This document shows positions 56,613-64,000 of a stretch of 64,000 nucleotides of DNA, piece by piece. The stretch comes from Kosakonia radicincitans DSM 16656. Its GTDB lineage: Bacteria; Pseudomonadota; Gammaproteobacteria; Enterobacterales; Enterobacteriaceae. The position numbers and the translations under genes were made by a program. Position 1 is the first letter of the stretch; each line of letters begins with the position of its first letter. The DNA is taken from assembly GCF_000280495.2 (NCBI RefSeq), contig NZ_CP018016.1, positions 4,960,001-5,024,000 on the forward strand. Reading direction: 5' to 3'. Below the pieces are notes generated by a model that searched no databases, had not been told where the DNA came from, and saw only the letters and a list, made by a program, of their open reading frames with translations.

Positions 56613-57005
56613 ATGACGATTAAGCGTTATGGCATTGAAGGCGGCACCGGTACAGGTGGGCAGAAACTGCCGTTCGCGCGGGCCGTTGAGGCCGATGGCT
56701 GGCTCTATATCTCGGGCCAGACACCGATGCGTGAGGGCGAAGTTGTGGAAGGCGGTATCATCGAACAGACGCAACTGGCGTTCGACAACTGTCTGACCAT
56801 CATGCGGGAAGCAGGTTACCGCGTGGAGGATGTGGTGCACGTGACGGCGGTATTAACCGACGCACGCTATTTCAGTTCATTTAATAAAGTATTCAGAGAG
56901 ATATTTAGTGATAATCCGCCCGCGCGTATTTGTAGCGTGCAGGATTTAGTGGTCGACTGCAAAGTGGAAGTGGATATGAAATGTTTCCGCGCCGACCGTA
57001 AATAA
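56613..57005 (+). CDS. RidA-family reactive enamine/imine deaminase
   Basis: A 130-residue YjgF/RidA protein: WLYISGQTPM, DNCLTIMREAGYRVEDVVHVTAVLTD and the substrate-binding Arg in NPPARICSV. RidA proteins hydrolyse the unstable enamine/imine products of PLP-dependent dehydratases, preventing damage. The operon also encodes a DSD1-like PLP enzyme (60216-61487), an obvious partner. It is somewhat diverged from housekeeping RidA at the start (YGIEGGTGTGGQKLPFARAV), as operon-specific copies usually are. Confidence 0.93.
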   Translation: MTIKRYGIEGGTGTGGQKLPFARAVEADGWLYISGQTPMREGEVVEGGIIEQTQLAFDNCLTIMREAGYRVEDVVHVTAVLTDARYFSSFNKVFREIFSDNPPARICSVQDLVVDCKVEVDMKCFRADRK

Positions 57006-57018
57006 TTAAAACCGTTAA

Positions 57019-57069
57019 AACAGGCTGAGCGTTTCTATTTCTTCTTCGCCAACACCAGGACAGCCTGTT
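57019..57069. other. Long-range inverted repeat after ridA
   Basis: AACAGGCTG (57019-57027) and CAGCCTGTT (57061-57069), 33 bases apart, in the 199-base gap between ridA and the binding-protein gene. It may form an mRNA hairpin that separates ridA from the transporter genes. Confidence 0.35.
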
Positions 57070-57204
57070 ATTAATTGATGCTTTTGCTTGTTCATTAAAA
57101 TATCCCGAAATAATCAGCGCTGCCGCTGCGCCGGTGATCGTCTGACTTATAACGGATGACACGGTATTACACCGTCTCGTTAAACATTAAAAGAGAGCAT
57201 AAAA

Positions 57205-58041
57205 ATGAATGCAACATCGCTGAAATTAAGTGCCAAGGCACTGGCGGGCGCGCTGGTATTGCTGGCTGTTGCGGGCTGTACGCCGACCGAAGAGAAAAAA
57301 GAGGCGGGTGCTGCGCCACAGTCTGCGCTGCAAACCGTGCTGCAGCGCGGCACGCTGCGCGTGGGTGACTGCCTGAGCTTTGCCCCGTTTGGTTTTTACG
57401 ATAAAGACGGCAATCCGGATGGTTATGATGTCGATCTGGCTAAAGCGCTGGCGAAAGAGATGGGCGTCAAACTGGAAATGGTCAATACCACCAGCGCCAA
57501 CCGCATCCCTAACCTGCAAACCAATAAAGTTGACGTGGTGTTCTGTAACTTCACCCGCAATCTGGAACGCGCCAAAGAGATCGGTTTCACCAACCCCTAT
57601 GTCGTGGCGAGCGAAGCGATGCTGGTGCGCAAAAACAGCGGTATTCAGTCCGCGCATGATATGGCCGGAAAAACCATTGCCACCGTGAAAGGTTCCACTA
57701 ACGGCGATGAAGTGCGCAACCTCGGCATCGACGTGAAAATTCAGGAGTACGATTCCTCTCAGGCAGCAATTCTGGCGGTGAAACAGGGCCAGGCGGATGC
57801 CATGATCGAAGATAACAACTTCCTCGCCTATCAGGCGAAACTCGATCCGTCGCTGACCGTGACCAACGAAGCGCTGGTGCCGCTGGAGTACAACGCCTTC
57901 GGTGTGAAACAGGGCGATCAGGTATGGACCAACTATCTGAATGAATTCCTTTTTGAAATCAATGCTTCCGGCGAGAACGCCCAGTTGTATGAGAAATGGT
58001 TCGGCAGTAAACCGCGCTACCCGCTGAATCCGCAATACTGA
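57205..58041 (+). CDS. Amino-acid ABC transporter substrate-binding lipoprotein
   Basis: A 278-residue family 3 solute-binding protein. It has a lipobox LAVAGC with Cys25, so it is a lipoprotein anchored to a membrane rather than free in the periplasm. Mature motifs: GTLRVGDCLSFAPFGFYDKDGNPDGYDVDLAKALAKEM, a DVVFCNFTRNLERAKEIGFTNPY stretch and the closing helix. Members bind polar or cationic amino acids. The operon enzyme suggests a D-amino acid or related compound as ligand; this is inference. Confidence 0.92.
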   Translation: MNATSLKLSAKALAGALVLLAVAGCTPTEEKKEAGAAPQSALQTVLQRGTLRVGDCLSFAPFGFYDKDGNPDGYDVDLAKALAKEMGVKLEMVNTTSANRIPNLQTNKVDVVFCNFTRNLERAKEIGFTNPYVVASEAMLVRKNSGIQSAHDMAGKTIATVKGSTNGDEVRNLGIDVKIQEYDSSQAAILAVKQGQADAMIEDNNFLAYQAKLDPSLTVTNEALVPLEYNAFGVKQGDQVWTNYLNEFLFEINASGENAQLYEKWFGSKPRYPLNPQY

Positions 58042-58094
58042 TTGTTCGCCCACGGCGCAGCCGCCGATGCTGCGCCGCCTGAAGGAGTCACACC

Positions 58095-58829
58095 ATGAGT
58101 TATCAATGGCTAACCCTGTGGCGCTACGCCGACACCTTTCTGGAAGCCGCGTGGCTAACACTACAGGTCACGCTGCTGGCGTTTGCCCTGGCGGTGGCGC
58201 TCGGTCTGCTGGCCGCGCTGGCGAAATCCTCGCCGCTGGCGCCGCTACGCTGGCTCAGCCACTGCTACGTCGAGTTCCTCCGCAACACGCCGGTGCTGCT
58301 GCAAATCTTCATCATCTTTTTTGGCCTGCCGTCGCTGGGTATCACCATGAGCGCCTTTACCGCAGGCGTACTGGCGCTGGGGATTAACGTGGGTGCTTAC
58401 CTGGCGGAAACCTTCCGCGCGGGCATTCAGTCGGTAGCGAAGGGTCAACTGGAAGCGGCGTATATCCTCGGTATTCCGCGCCGACAAATCTTCCTCAGCG
58501 TGGTGCTGCCGCAGGCCGCGCGCGCAGTGTGGCCAGCCATTATCAACAACCTGATTCAGCTACTGCTCGGCACTTCGCTGCTCTCAGCCATCGCGCTGCC
58601 GGAGCTGACCGGTACCGCAACGGTGATCAATGCGCGCACCCTGCTGTACATCCAGACCTTCAGCGTCGTCGCGCTGGTTTATCTGGTGCTGAGCAACTTG
58701 TTCTCGTGGCTTGGCAACATGGCAGGACGCCGGATGTTCCATCCGCCGCTGGTAACGCCAGTAAAAAAGCCCGGCTGGTGGTGGGCAAGAAAATGGATTA
58801 ACCCAGTGAAACGGGAGAATGCGCTATGA
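58095..58829 (+). CDS. Amino-acid ABC transporter permease (HisM/GlnP family)
   Basis: A 244-residue permease with about five membrane segments and the EAA loop (EAAYILGIPRRQIFLSVVLPQA), typical of His/Glu/Gln-type importers. GAAGGAG lies 8 bases before the ATG. The C-terminal tail is positively charged. It overlaps the next permease gene by 4 bases; the two should form the heterodimeric channel. Confidence 0.93.
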   Translation: MSYQWLTLWRYADTFLEAAWLTLQVTLLAFALAVALGLLAALAKSSPLAPLRWLSHCYVEFLRNTPVLLQIFIIFFGLPSLGITMSAFTAGVLALGINVGAYLAETFRAGIQSVAKGQLEAAYILGIPRRQIFLSVVLPQAARAVWPAIINNLIQLLLGTSLLSAIALPELTGTATVINARTLLYIQTFSVVALVYLVLSNLFSWLGNMAGRRMFHPPLVTPVKKPGWWWARKWINPVKRENAL

Positions 58830-59470
58830 GCGAACTTATCATCGGCTCGCTGCCAATCCTGCTGAAAGGCCTGGTCGTCACTTTACTGCTCTCCATCGCC
58901 GCTATCGTCGGCAGTACGCTGCTCGGTTTACTGGCGGCAGTGTTACGCACCAGCCGTTTGCCGGTCGCCAGACAGATCGCTGTGTTCTATACCGAACTGT
59001 TTCGCGGCACACCGGTCCTGATCACACTGATGTTTATCTATTTTGGTGTGGCGTACTTCGGCTATGAAATCAATCTGTTCGCTGCCGGTATCCTCGGCCT
59101 GAGCATTTATCAGGGCGCTTACATCGCCGAAGTATTCCGCGCCGGTATTGAAGCCGTACCTAAGGGCCAGTGGGAAGTATCGTGGATCCTCGGCCTGTCG
59201 AAGCGCCAGACGTTTCTTAGCGTGATCCTGCCGCAAACGCGTGGCATTGTGCTGCCGCCGCTGGTAGGCCAGTACCTTTCTCTGATTAAAGATACGTCGA
59301 TTGTCAGCATGATCGGTATGTCGGAATTGATGCACCAGGGCCAGGCGATTGTCGATCGCATCGGCCAGCCAGTGGTGATCTACGGCCTCGTCGCCCTGCT
59401 CTACTTCGTAGTCTGCTTTCCGCTTTCCCGTTGGGTTCAACATCATCAAACCAGGAGCCAGTTATCATGA
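58826..59470 (+). CDS. Amino-acid ABC transporter permease (second subunit)
   Basis: A 214-residue HisM/GlnP-family permease (ATGA overlap with the previous gene). It has an N-terminal [19 protein letters not shown] segment, FRGTPVLI and the EAA-type loop ([20 protein letters not shown]). Partner of the previous protein in the inner membrane; it overlaps the ATPase gene by ATGA. Confidence 0.93.
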   Translation: MSELIIGSLPILLKGLVVTLLLSIAAIVGSTLLGLLAAVLRTSRLPVARQIAVFYTELFRGTPVLITLMFIYFGVAYFGYEINLFAAGILGLSIYQGAYIAEVFRAGIEAVPKGQWEVSWILGLSKRQTFLSVILPQTRGIVLPPLVGQYLSLIKDTSIVSMIGMSELMHQGQAIVDRIGQPVVIYGLVALLYFVVCFPLSRWVQHHQTRSQLS

Positions 59471-60204
59471 GCAAATCCGCCATTACGCTGAGCCGGATTA
59501 CCAAATCCTTTGGCTCAACCCTGGTGCTGAAAGAGATAAGCCTTGATGTTTCGCCCGGCGAAGTGCTGGTACTGATTGGCGCATCCGGCTCCGGCAAAAG
59601 TACCGTGTTACGCATCATGAGCGGGCTGGAAACCGCCGATGGCGGGGAAATCTGGGTTAATGAAGTGCCACTGCATGACCGCAAACGTAGCAGCGAAATC
59701 TGCGGCCACGTCGGCATGGTGTTTCAGCAGTTCAATCTGTTTCCCCATAAAACCGCGCTCGGTAACGTGACGCTGGCGTTGATTAAAGCGCAGAAACTGT
59801 CCGAGGCCGAAGCCAATAAACGCGGCCTCGCAGCCCTGGCGCGTGTCGGGCTGGCCGAGCGCGCGCATCACTACCCGGCTCAGTTGTCCGGCGGTCAGCA
59901 GCAACGTGTGGCGATTGCTCGCGCGCTGGCGGTGGAGCCGAAAATTATGTTTTTTGATGAAGCGACGTCAGCGCTCGATCCCGAACTGGTCGGCGAAGTG
60001 ATGGAAGTAATGCGCAGCCTGGCGCGTGAAGGGATGACCATGGTGGTGGTCACTCACGAGATGGGTTTTGCGCGTAAAACCGCTGACCGCGTGGTGTTTA
60101 TGGATCAGGGCGTGATAGCCGAGCAGGGTTCGCCGGAGCAGATTTTCGTTAATCCGCAGAATCCGCGCACCCAGCAGTTCTTATCACGCGTGCTTGAGCA
60201 CTAA
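59467..60204 (+). CDS. Amino-acid ABC transporter ATP-binding protein
   Basis: A 245-residue GlnQ/HisP-type ATPase. Walker [10 protein letters not shown] (about 38-46), Q-loop [11 protein letters not shown], signature LSGGQQQR, Walker [15 protein letters not shown] and H-loop THEM are all present. The ATG at 59467 overlaps the permease stop; the frame extends upstream within the permease gene but has no better start. Confidence 0.95.
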   Translation: MSKSAITLSRITKSFGSTLVLKEISLDVSPGEVLVLIGASGSGKSTVLRIMSGLETADGGEIWVNEVPLHDRKRSSEICGHVGMVFQQFNLFPHKTALGNVTLALIKAQKLSEAEANKRGLAALARVGLAERAHHYPAQLSGGQQQRVAIARALAVEPKIMFFDEATSALDPELVGEVMEVMRSLAREGMTMVVVTHEMGFARKTADRVVFMDQGVIAEQGSPEQIFVNPQNPRTQQFLSRVLEH

Positions 60205-60215
60205 CAGGAGGCATG

Positions 60216-61487
60216 ATGTCGATTCACTTTCCATTGCAGGCGGACGGCGCGCTGGATGCGCAGCAGCCTGCACCGCGTTTTAAATCGGTCGCCGGTTCCG
60301 GCAATCAGCCGCTGGCTAACGGCACCCCGATCTTTAGCAGCCCCGAGGTGTTTTCCCCACTGATGCTGATGAAGCAATCAGCACTGGAGAATAATCTGCG
60401 TCAACTGGCGGATTTTTGCCGTGAACAAGGCGTGATGCTGGCAGCACACGGCAAGACATCAATGTCTCCGGCGATCCTGCGCCGGGCTGTAACGGAAGGC
60501 GGTGCCTGGGGATTGAGCGCCGCGACACCTGCGCAGGTTCGAGCGTTGCGCCAGTTCGGCATTCGTAACGTCTTCCTTGCCAACGAACTGGTCGATCCCG
60601 GCGGCATTCGCTGGATCGGCGAATGGCAAAAACAGCATCCCGACCATGGCTTCCTGTGCTACGTCGATTCGCTGCAGGGGGTTCGTTTGCTGGAGCAACA
60701 TCTCGGCGACAGCCGCATTGCGGTACTGCTGGAGATGTCGGTCAGCGGCGGACGTACCGGCTGCCGCTCATCCGCTGAAGCGCTGGAGATTGCCGCCGCG
60801 ATTGCTGCCAGCCCTGTCCTGCAACTGGTGGGCGTTGCGGGGTATGAAGGCGCGCTCGGTGCCGGACGCGATGCCGCAGGCGTGCAGCGGGTAAAAGATT
60901 ACTGCCAGATGCTGATCGCCACGGCGGCGCTGCTGGCCGAACATCAGCTGTTTGCCAGCCAGCATATTATCCTCAGCGCTGGCGGCGGCGCGTGGTTTGA
61001 CGTGGTCTCGGCCTGTTTTACGGCCGCGAACCTGCCGCTGCCGATGACGCCGCTGATTCGATCAGGCGCCTACATGGCGCACGACAGCGGGCTGTACGCG
61101 CGTATCGCGCCTTTCGCGCAGCCCGGTGCCACGCATCATTTCACCGCCGCGCTGGAGATCTGGGGACGGGTGTTGTCGCGCCCCGAACCAGGCCTGGCGT
61201 TTGTTGATTTCGGCCGCCGTGATGTGCCGTTCGATCAAGATCTGCCGAATCCACTGTGGGTGCGGAATGTCGATGGCAGCGCCCTGCGTGCAGCTTCTGG
61301 CATGCGCATCAGCGAGGTAAATGATCAGCATGCGTATCTGTTGCTGCCGGAAGAGGATGCGTTAAAGCCCGGCGACTGGGTAGGCTGCGGTATTTCACAC
61401 CCCTGTACCGCCTTCGATAAATGGCGGTATTTGCCCCTGGTGGATGATGATTATTGCGTCACCGATTCACTGGAAACCGCATTCTGA
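60216..61487 (+). CDS. DSD1-like PLP-dependent amino-acid deaminase/aldolase
   Basis: A 423-residue fold III enzyme. Lys80 in AAHGKTSMSP should bind PLP, an SGGRTGCRS stretch lies in the barrel, and near the C-terminus ISHPCTAFDKW provides the His-x-Cys zinc site seen in eukaryotic-type D-serine dehydratase (DSD1) and D-threonine aldolase. It would deaminate or cleave a D-hydroxyamino acid; which one is not clear. AGGAGG lies 4 bases before the ATG at 60216 and only 1 base before the one at 60213. With RidA and a dedicated importer it forms a catabolic unit. Confidence 0.88.
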   Translation: MSIHFPLQADGALDAQQPAPRFKSVAGSGNQPLANGTPIFSSPEVFSPLMLMKQSALENNLRQLADFCREQGVMLAAHGKTSMSPAILRRAVTEGGAWGLSAATPAQVRALRQFGIRNVFLANELVDPGGIRWIGEWQKQHPDHGFLCYVDSLQGVRLLEQHLGDSRIAVLLEMSVSGGRTGCRSSAEALEIAAAIAASPVLQLVGVAGYEGALGAGRDAAGVQRVKDYCQMLIATAALLAEHQLFASQHIILSAGGGAWFDVVSACFTAANLPLPMTPLIRSGAYMAHDSGLYARIAPFAQPGATHHFTAALEIWGRVLSRPEPGLAFVDFGRRDVPFDQDLPNPLWVRNVDGSALRAASGMRISEVNDQHAYLLLPEEDALKPGDWVGCGISHPCTAFDKWRYLPLVDDDYCVTDSLETAF

Positions 61488-61504
61488 GTGAGATATGAGC
61501 TCGT

Positions 61505-61530
61505 AACAGCGCGATGTATCGCGCTGTTTT
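61505..61530 (+). terminator. Terminator of the ridA-ABC-deaminase operon
   Basis: A perfect 10-base-pair stem AACAGCGCGA/TCGCGCTGTT with a tight TGTA loop and following TTTT, 18 bases after the last stop. Confidence 0.88.
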
Positions 61531-61610
61531 AGAACGGATACTCTATGAATGATGGAGTGAACTGCGCCCATCCGTTCTTTAAATGCCGCAACGTCAAGGC
61601 CGAAAAGGGG

Positions 61611-62531
61611 TTATTCCGGCCAGTACGATTCAGCTTTGACTTTTAATAAATGGCGTAAACGGTGAGCTTCCTTTTGCGGCGGACAACCAAAGAACCGGCT
61701 AAATTCTCTGCTGAATTGTGTCGGGCTGACGTAGCCAACCCGAAAAGAGGCTTCACTGGCAGTGACATTACGCTTTACCATTAAAAAACGCGCCTGATGC
61801 AGCCTGATGGAAATCAGATACTGTTTTGGCGTCGTACCGGTGAATGCCCGGAAATGACGATGAAAAGAGGGGGCGCTCATTCCGGCCTCTTTCGCCAGCA
61901 TGTCAACGTCAATAGGATCCATAAACCGGGTATGCATCGTGCGGATAGCACCCGCAATTTGCCGGAAATGCCCCTTTCCGGAGAGCGCCGCTCTGATTGC
62001 CGCCCCCTGAGTATCAATCAGTACACGATAATAAAGTTCCTTCAGAATACCCGGCCCCAGAATTCTGCTTTGCTCTTCATCAGAAAGTGCCACCAGCAGG
62101 CGATAAACCGTATCGGCCAGCTCTTCTCCCAGCGGAGTGGAAAACAGGATCCCTGCCTTCTCACCTCCTTTTCCTTCGCCCATTTCAATCAGTAATTCGG
62201 CAATAGTGGCGACATCAAGCGATACAGACATCGCCAGCAGAGGTTCTTGCTGGCTGGCCGTCGTCTGGCTGGTGAACGGCAGAGGTGCCGAGACAACCAG
62301 ATAGTGCCCGGGATCGTAGGTAAATTCCTGCCCGCCCATCAAACCGGTTTTCTTTCCCTGCAGAACAATAACAATGCATGGTTCATAAAGGACAGGCGTA
62401 TGGGGCATCGACTCATTGGCCCGCAACAGTTTTATCTCCTTCATCCCGGTGCGCGTGTAGCCTTCATCAGGCGCCAGCGCCAGCAAAGCAGGGATCATTT
62501 TCCGCATAAGGCTTGAGGTAACGCCGGACAT
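61611..62531 (-). CDS. AraC-family regulator with AraC_N-type sensor domain
   Basis: About 306 residues from the ATG at 62531 (AGGAGG site); the longer upstream frame lies over the divergent promoter. The N-terminal domain (about 1-180) matches the AraC_N type (MPHTPVLYEPCIVIVLQGKKTGLMGG, YLVVSAPLPF), followed by two helix-turn-helices (MLAKEAGMSAPSFHRHFRAFTGTTPKQYL and ASEASFRVGYVSPTQFSREFSRFFG). It is divergent from two SDR genes and probably regulates them. Confidence 0.93.
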   Translation of the reverse strand: MSGVTSSLMRKMIPALLALAPDEGYTRTGMKEIKLLRANESMPHTPVLYEPCIVIVLQGKKTGLMGGQEFTYDPGHYLVVSAPLPFTSQTTASQQEPLLAMSVSLDVATIAELLIEMGEGKGGEKAGILFSTPLGEELADTVYRLLVALSDEEQSRILGPGILKELYYRVLIDTQGAAIRAALSGKGHFRQIAGAIRTMHTRFMDPIDVDMLAKEAGMSAPSFHRHFRAFTGTTPKQYLISIRLHQARFLMVKRNVTASEASFRVGYVSPTQFSREFSRFFGCPPQKEAHRLRHLLKVKAESYWPE

Positions 62532-62696
62532 TGCGCCTCCTGTATATGAAAAGATAAATTTCACCGCCATCAGCAGGTTTCCAAACCGAATTCTGACAGA
62601 AATAGATAATCTTTGTACAGGAACCTTCATTGTTGCATTGCGCTGCTTCTCATACCCTTTTGCGGACAACGTGACACAGCATGTGAGGAACAAAAA

Positions 62697-63443
62697 ATGG
62701 CAGATTTTTTGGGATTAGCGAACCGAGTGGCGATTGTCACAGGAGCCGCAGGGGATATTGGCAAAGCCACTGTAAAACTTCTCGTCAGCCATGGCGCGAA
62801 GGTAATCGCGCTGGATATCGACCCGGCGGTTCATGCGCTGGCGCAGCGCAATCAGGTGGCGACACAACGTTGCGACGTCAGCCAGGAAGCGGAAGTCATC
62901 AGCGCGGTCGCTCTCGCGCAGGCTGAATTCGGCGGCGTGGATATTCTCATCAACAATGCGGGCAAGACCCTGAATAAACTGGCGACTGAAACCTCCGTTG
63001 AAGAATGGGACAGCATTATGACCATCAATGCCAGAGGCTATTTTCTCCTGAGCCGGGAAAGCCTGAAGGTGATGCAGCCCCGCAGGCAAGGCGCGATTGT
63101 CAATGTGGCGTCCGTGGTCAGCATGGTGGGCATGAAAACCACGGCTGCTTACTCGGCCTCTAAAGGCGCAATTGCCCAACTGACGAAAGTGCTGGCGCTG
63201 GAGGCTGCTGAGTATGGCATCCGGGTTAATGCCGTCGCTCCCGGCGTCGTCGAAACGAATATTCTTTCCGGCATCGTGGAAGACAGCCGCGCCACGCTGG
63301 CCAGCTACGGCCACGTTCATCCACTTGGGCGGGTGGCTCAGCCGAAAGAGATTGCTGAAGCGATTATCTGGCTGGCATCGCCGAAAGCCAGCTTCGTGAC
63401 GGGAACAGTATTAATGGCTGACGGCGGTTATACCGCACAATAA
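62697..63443 (+). CDS. SDR-family oxidoreductase (FabG-like)
   Basis: A 248-residue classical SDR from the ATG at 62697 (GAGGAA site). It has VTGAAGDIGKA (about residues 14-24), NNAGK, a catalytic Ser in NVASVVSMVG and YSASK, followed by VNAVAPGVVETN. The fold is FabG-like, but the setting (AraC regulator, second SDR gene) suggests a dedicated alcohol/ketone oxidoreductase rather than fatty-acid synthesis. Confidence 0.92.
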   Translation: MADFLGLANRVAIVTGAAGDIGKATVKLLVSHGAKVIALDIDPAVHALAQRNQVATQRCDVSQEAEVISAVALAQAEFGGVDILINNAGKTLNKLATETSVEEWDSIMTINARGYFLLSRESLKVMQPRRQGAIVNVASVVSMVGMKTTAAYSASKGAIAQLTKVLALEAAEYGIRVNAVAPGVVETNILSGIVEDSRATLASYGHVHPLGRVAQPKEIAEAIIWLASPKASFVTGTVLMADGGYTAQ

Positions 63444-63456
63444 CCGGGAGACAATG

Positions 63457-64000
63457 ATGAAAAAGCAGAGCATTTTGATTGTCGGGTCTGAGAAAGGGCT
63501 GGGGCTGGGGCTGACAGAAGCCTATCTGGAGCGCGGCTGGGAAGTTTTTGCCACCCACTTACCGGCGGCGGACACCTCTTCACTGCTAGCCCTGGGAGAG
63601 ACTTACCCAGGCCATCTCACCACCAGCGAGATTGATGTCACCGATACGTCCCATATCGGGCCGCTTATCGGCAAGATGCGTGAACGGCAGTTTGACATTA
63701 TTTTTATGGTTGCCGGTATGTACGGCCCTTTGCATCAGTCCGTGTTACAGGCTTCTGACGCTGAATTTCAGCAAATCATGATGACCAATGCTTTTGGCCC
63801 TGCCCGCCTGGCCCGGCACCTCCTGCCGATGCTTAAGCCGGATGGAAGCCTGGTTTTTATGTCGTCGCACCGGGGCAGTATTGCCGGCAATACCGAACCG
63901 GGGATAGGTCTTGAGCTTTACCGGGCCAGTAAAGCGGCGCTGAATATGCTCGCTCGCTGCATTTATATGGATATCAGCCAGGGAGCGCAGACGGTTCTGT
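63457..64000 (+). CDS. SDR-family oxidoreductase, truncated by the window end
   Basis: At least 181 residues from the ATG at 63457 (GGGAG site 6 bases before); another ATG at 63454 is only 3 bases away from it. The cofactor loop is unusual (VGSEKGLGLGL), then VAGMYGP in place of NNAG, catalytic Ser (MSSHRGSI) and YRASK. These fit the CsgA/C-factor-like SDR branch. It follows the previous SDR gene by 10 bases and is presumably co-transcribed. The C-terminus is outside the window. Confidence 0.88.
   Translation, partial: MKKQSILIVGSEKGLGLGLTEAYLERGWEVFATHLPAADTSSLLALGETYPGHLTTSEIDVTDTSHIGPLIGKMRERQFDIIFMVAGMYGPLHQSVLQASDAEFQQIMMTNAFGPARLARHLLPMLKPDGSLVFMSSHRGSIAGNTEPGIGLELYRASKAALNMLARCIYMDISQGAQTVL

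Overview
The window looks like chromosomal DNA of an enterobacterium (order Enterobacterales; the gene content would fit Kosakonia, Enterobacter or Klebsiella relatives, but the species cannot be fixed from sequence alone). Evidence: an mmuPM pair with a MetJ-like operator, uidA/uidC homologues, a Fur-type siderophore locus, a sigma28-type promoter in front of a chemoreceptor, and chaperone-usher fimbriae. Nearly everything is accessory: secretion, adhesion, iron, sugar and amino-acid uptake modules, and many small regulator/oxidoreductase pairs. No rRNA, tRNA, CRISPR array or intact insertion sequence was seen.

Region 1 (1-14241, minus strand) is the most unusual part. It is one continuous run of 13 genes that starts with a two-partner secretion pair (TpsA exoprotein, TpsB transporter). 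It continues with a complete type II fatty-acid/polyketide-like set: holo-ACP synthase, ketoreductase, dehydratase, ACP, a GcvT-like aminomethyltransferase, a fused ketosynthase/chain-length-factor-like protein, a second ketosynthase with an altered active site, and a degenerate ketosynthase-like protein. It ends with an ABC export module (ATPase, periplasmic protein, FtsX/MacB-like permease running off the window). The arrangement suggests a dedicated lipid or polyene-like acyl product made and exported together with a large surface adhesin.

Region 2 (15097-23165) holds a five-gene chaperone-usher fimbrial operon (subunit, chaperone, usher, tip adhesin, second chaperone) and a convergent chemoreceptor gene with a good FliA-type promoter. 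Region 3 (23723-27132) has an HxlR regulator divergent from an NTF2-like/SDR pair, and a GST-like gene divergent from a LysR regulator.

Region 4 (27495-38862) is a Fur-regulated carboxylate siderophore locus of vibrioferrin type: TonB receptor, periplasmic binding protein, and an overlapping operon of SbnG-like citrate synthase, ATP-grasp ligase, NIS synthetase, MFS exporter, second NIS synthetase and PLP decarboxylase (pvsABCDE order).

Region 5 (38897-44765) contains regulator-linked small-molecule enzymes (LysR with DUF4286-like/tautomerase-like/MBL genes; SDR with AraC; DUF1348 with TetR). Region 6 (44921-47317) is mmuPM for S-methylmethionine recycling. Region 7 (47490-54957) is a glucuronide locus in which uidA and uidC homologues sit with a Lac-family PTS and a PRD regulator instead of the UidB symporter. 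A frameshifted IS110-family transposase remnant (55262-55432) follows. Region 8 (55456-61530) is an IclR-controlled amino-acid ABC importer with RidA and a DSD1-like PLP enzyme. Region 9 (61611-64000) has an AraC regulator and two SDR genes, the last cut by the window end.
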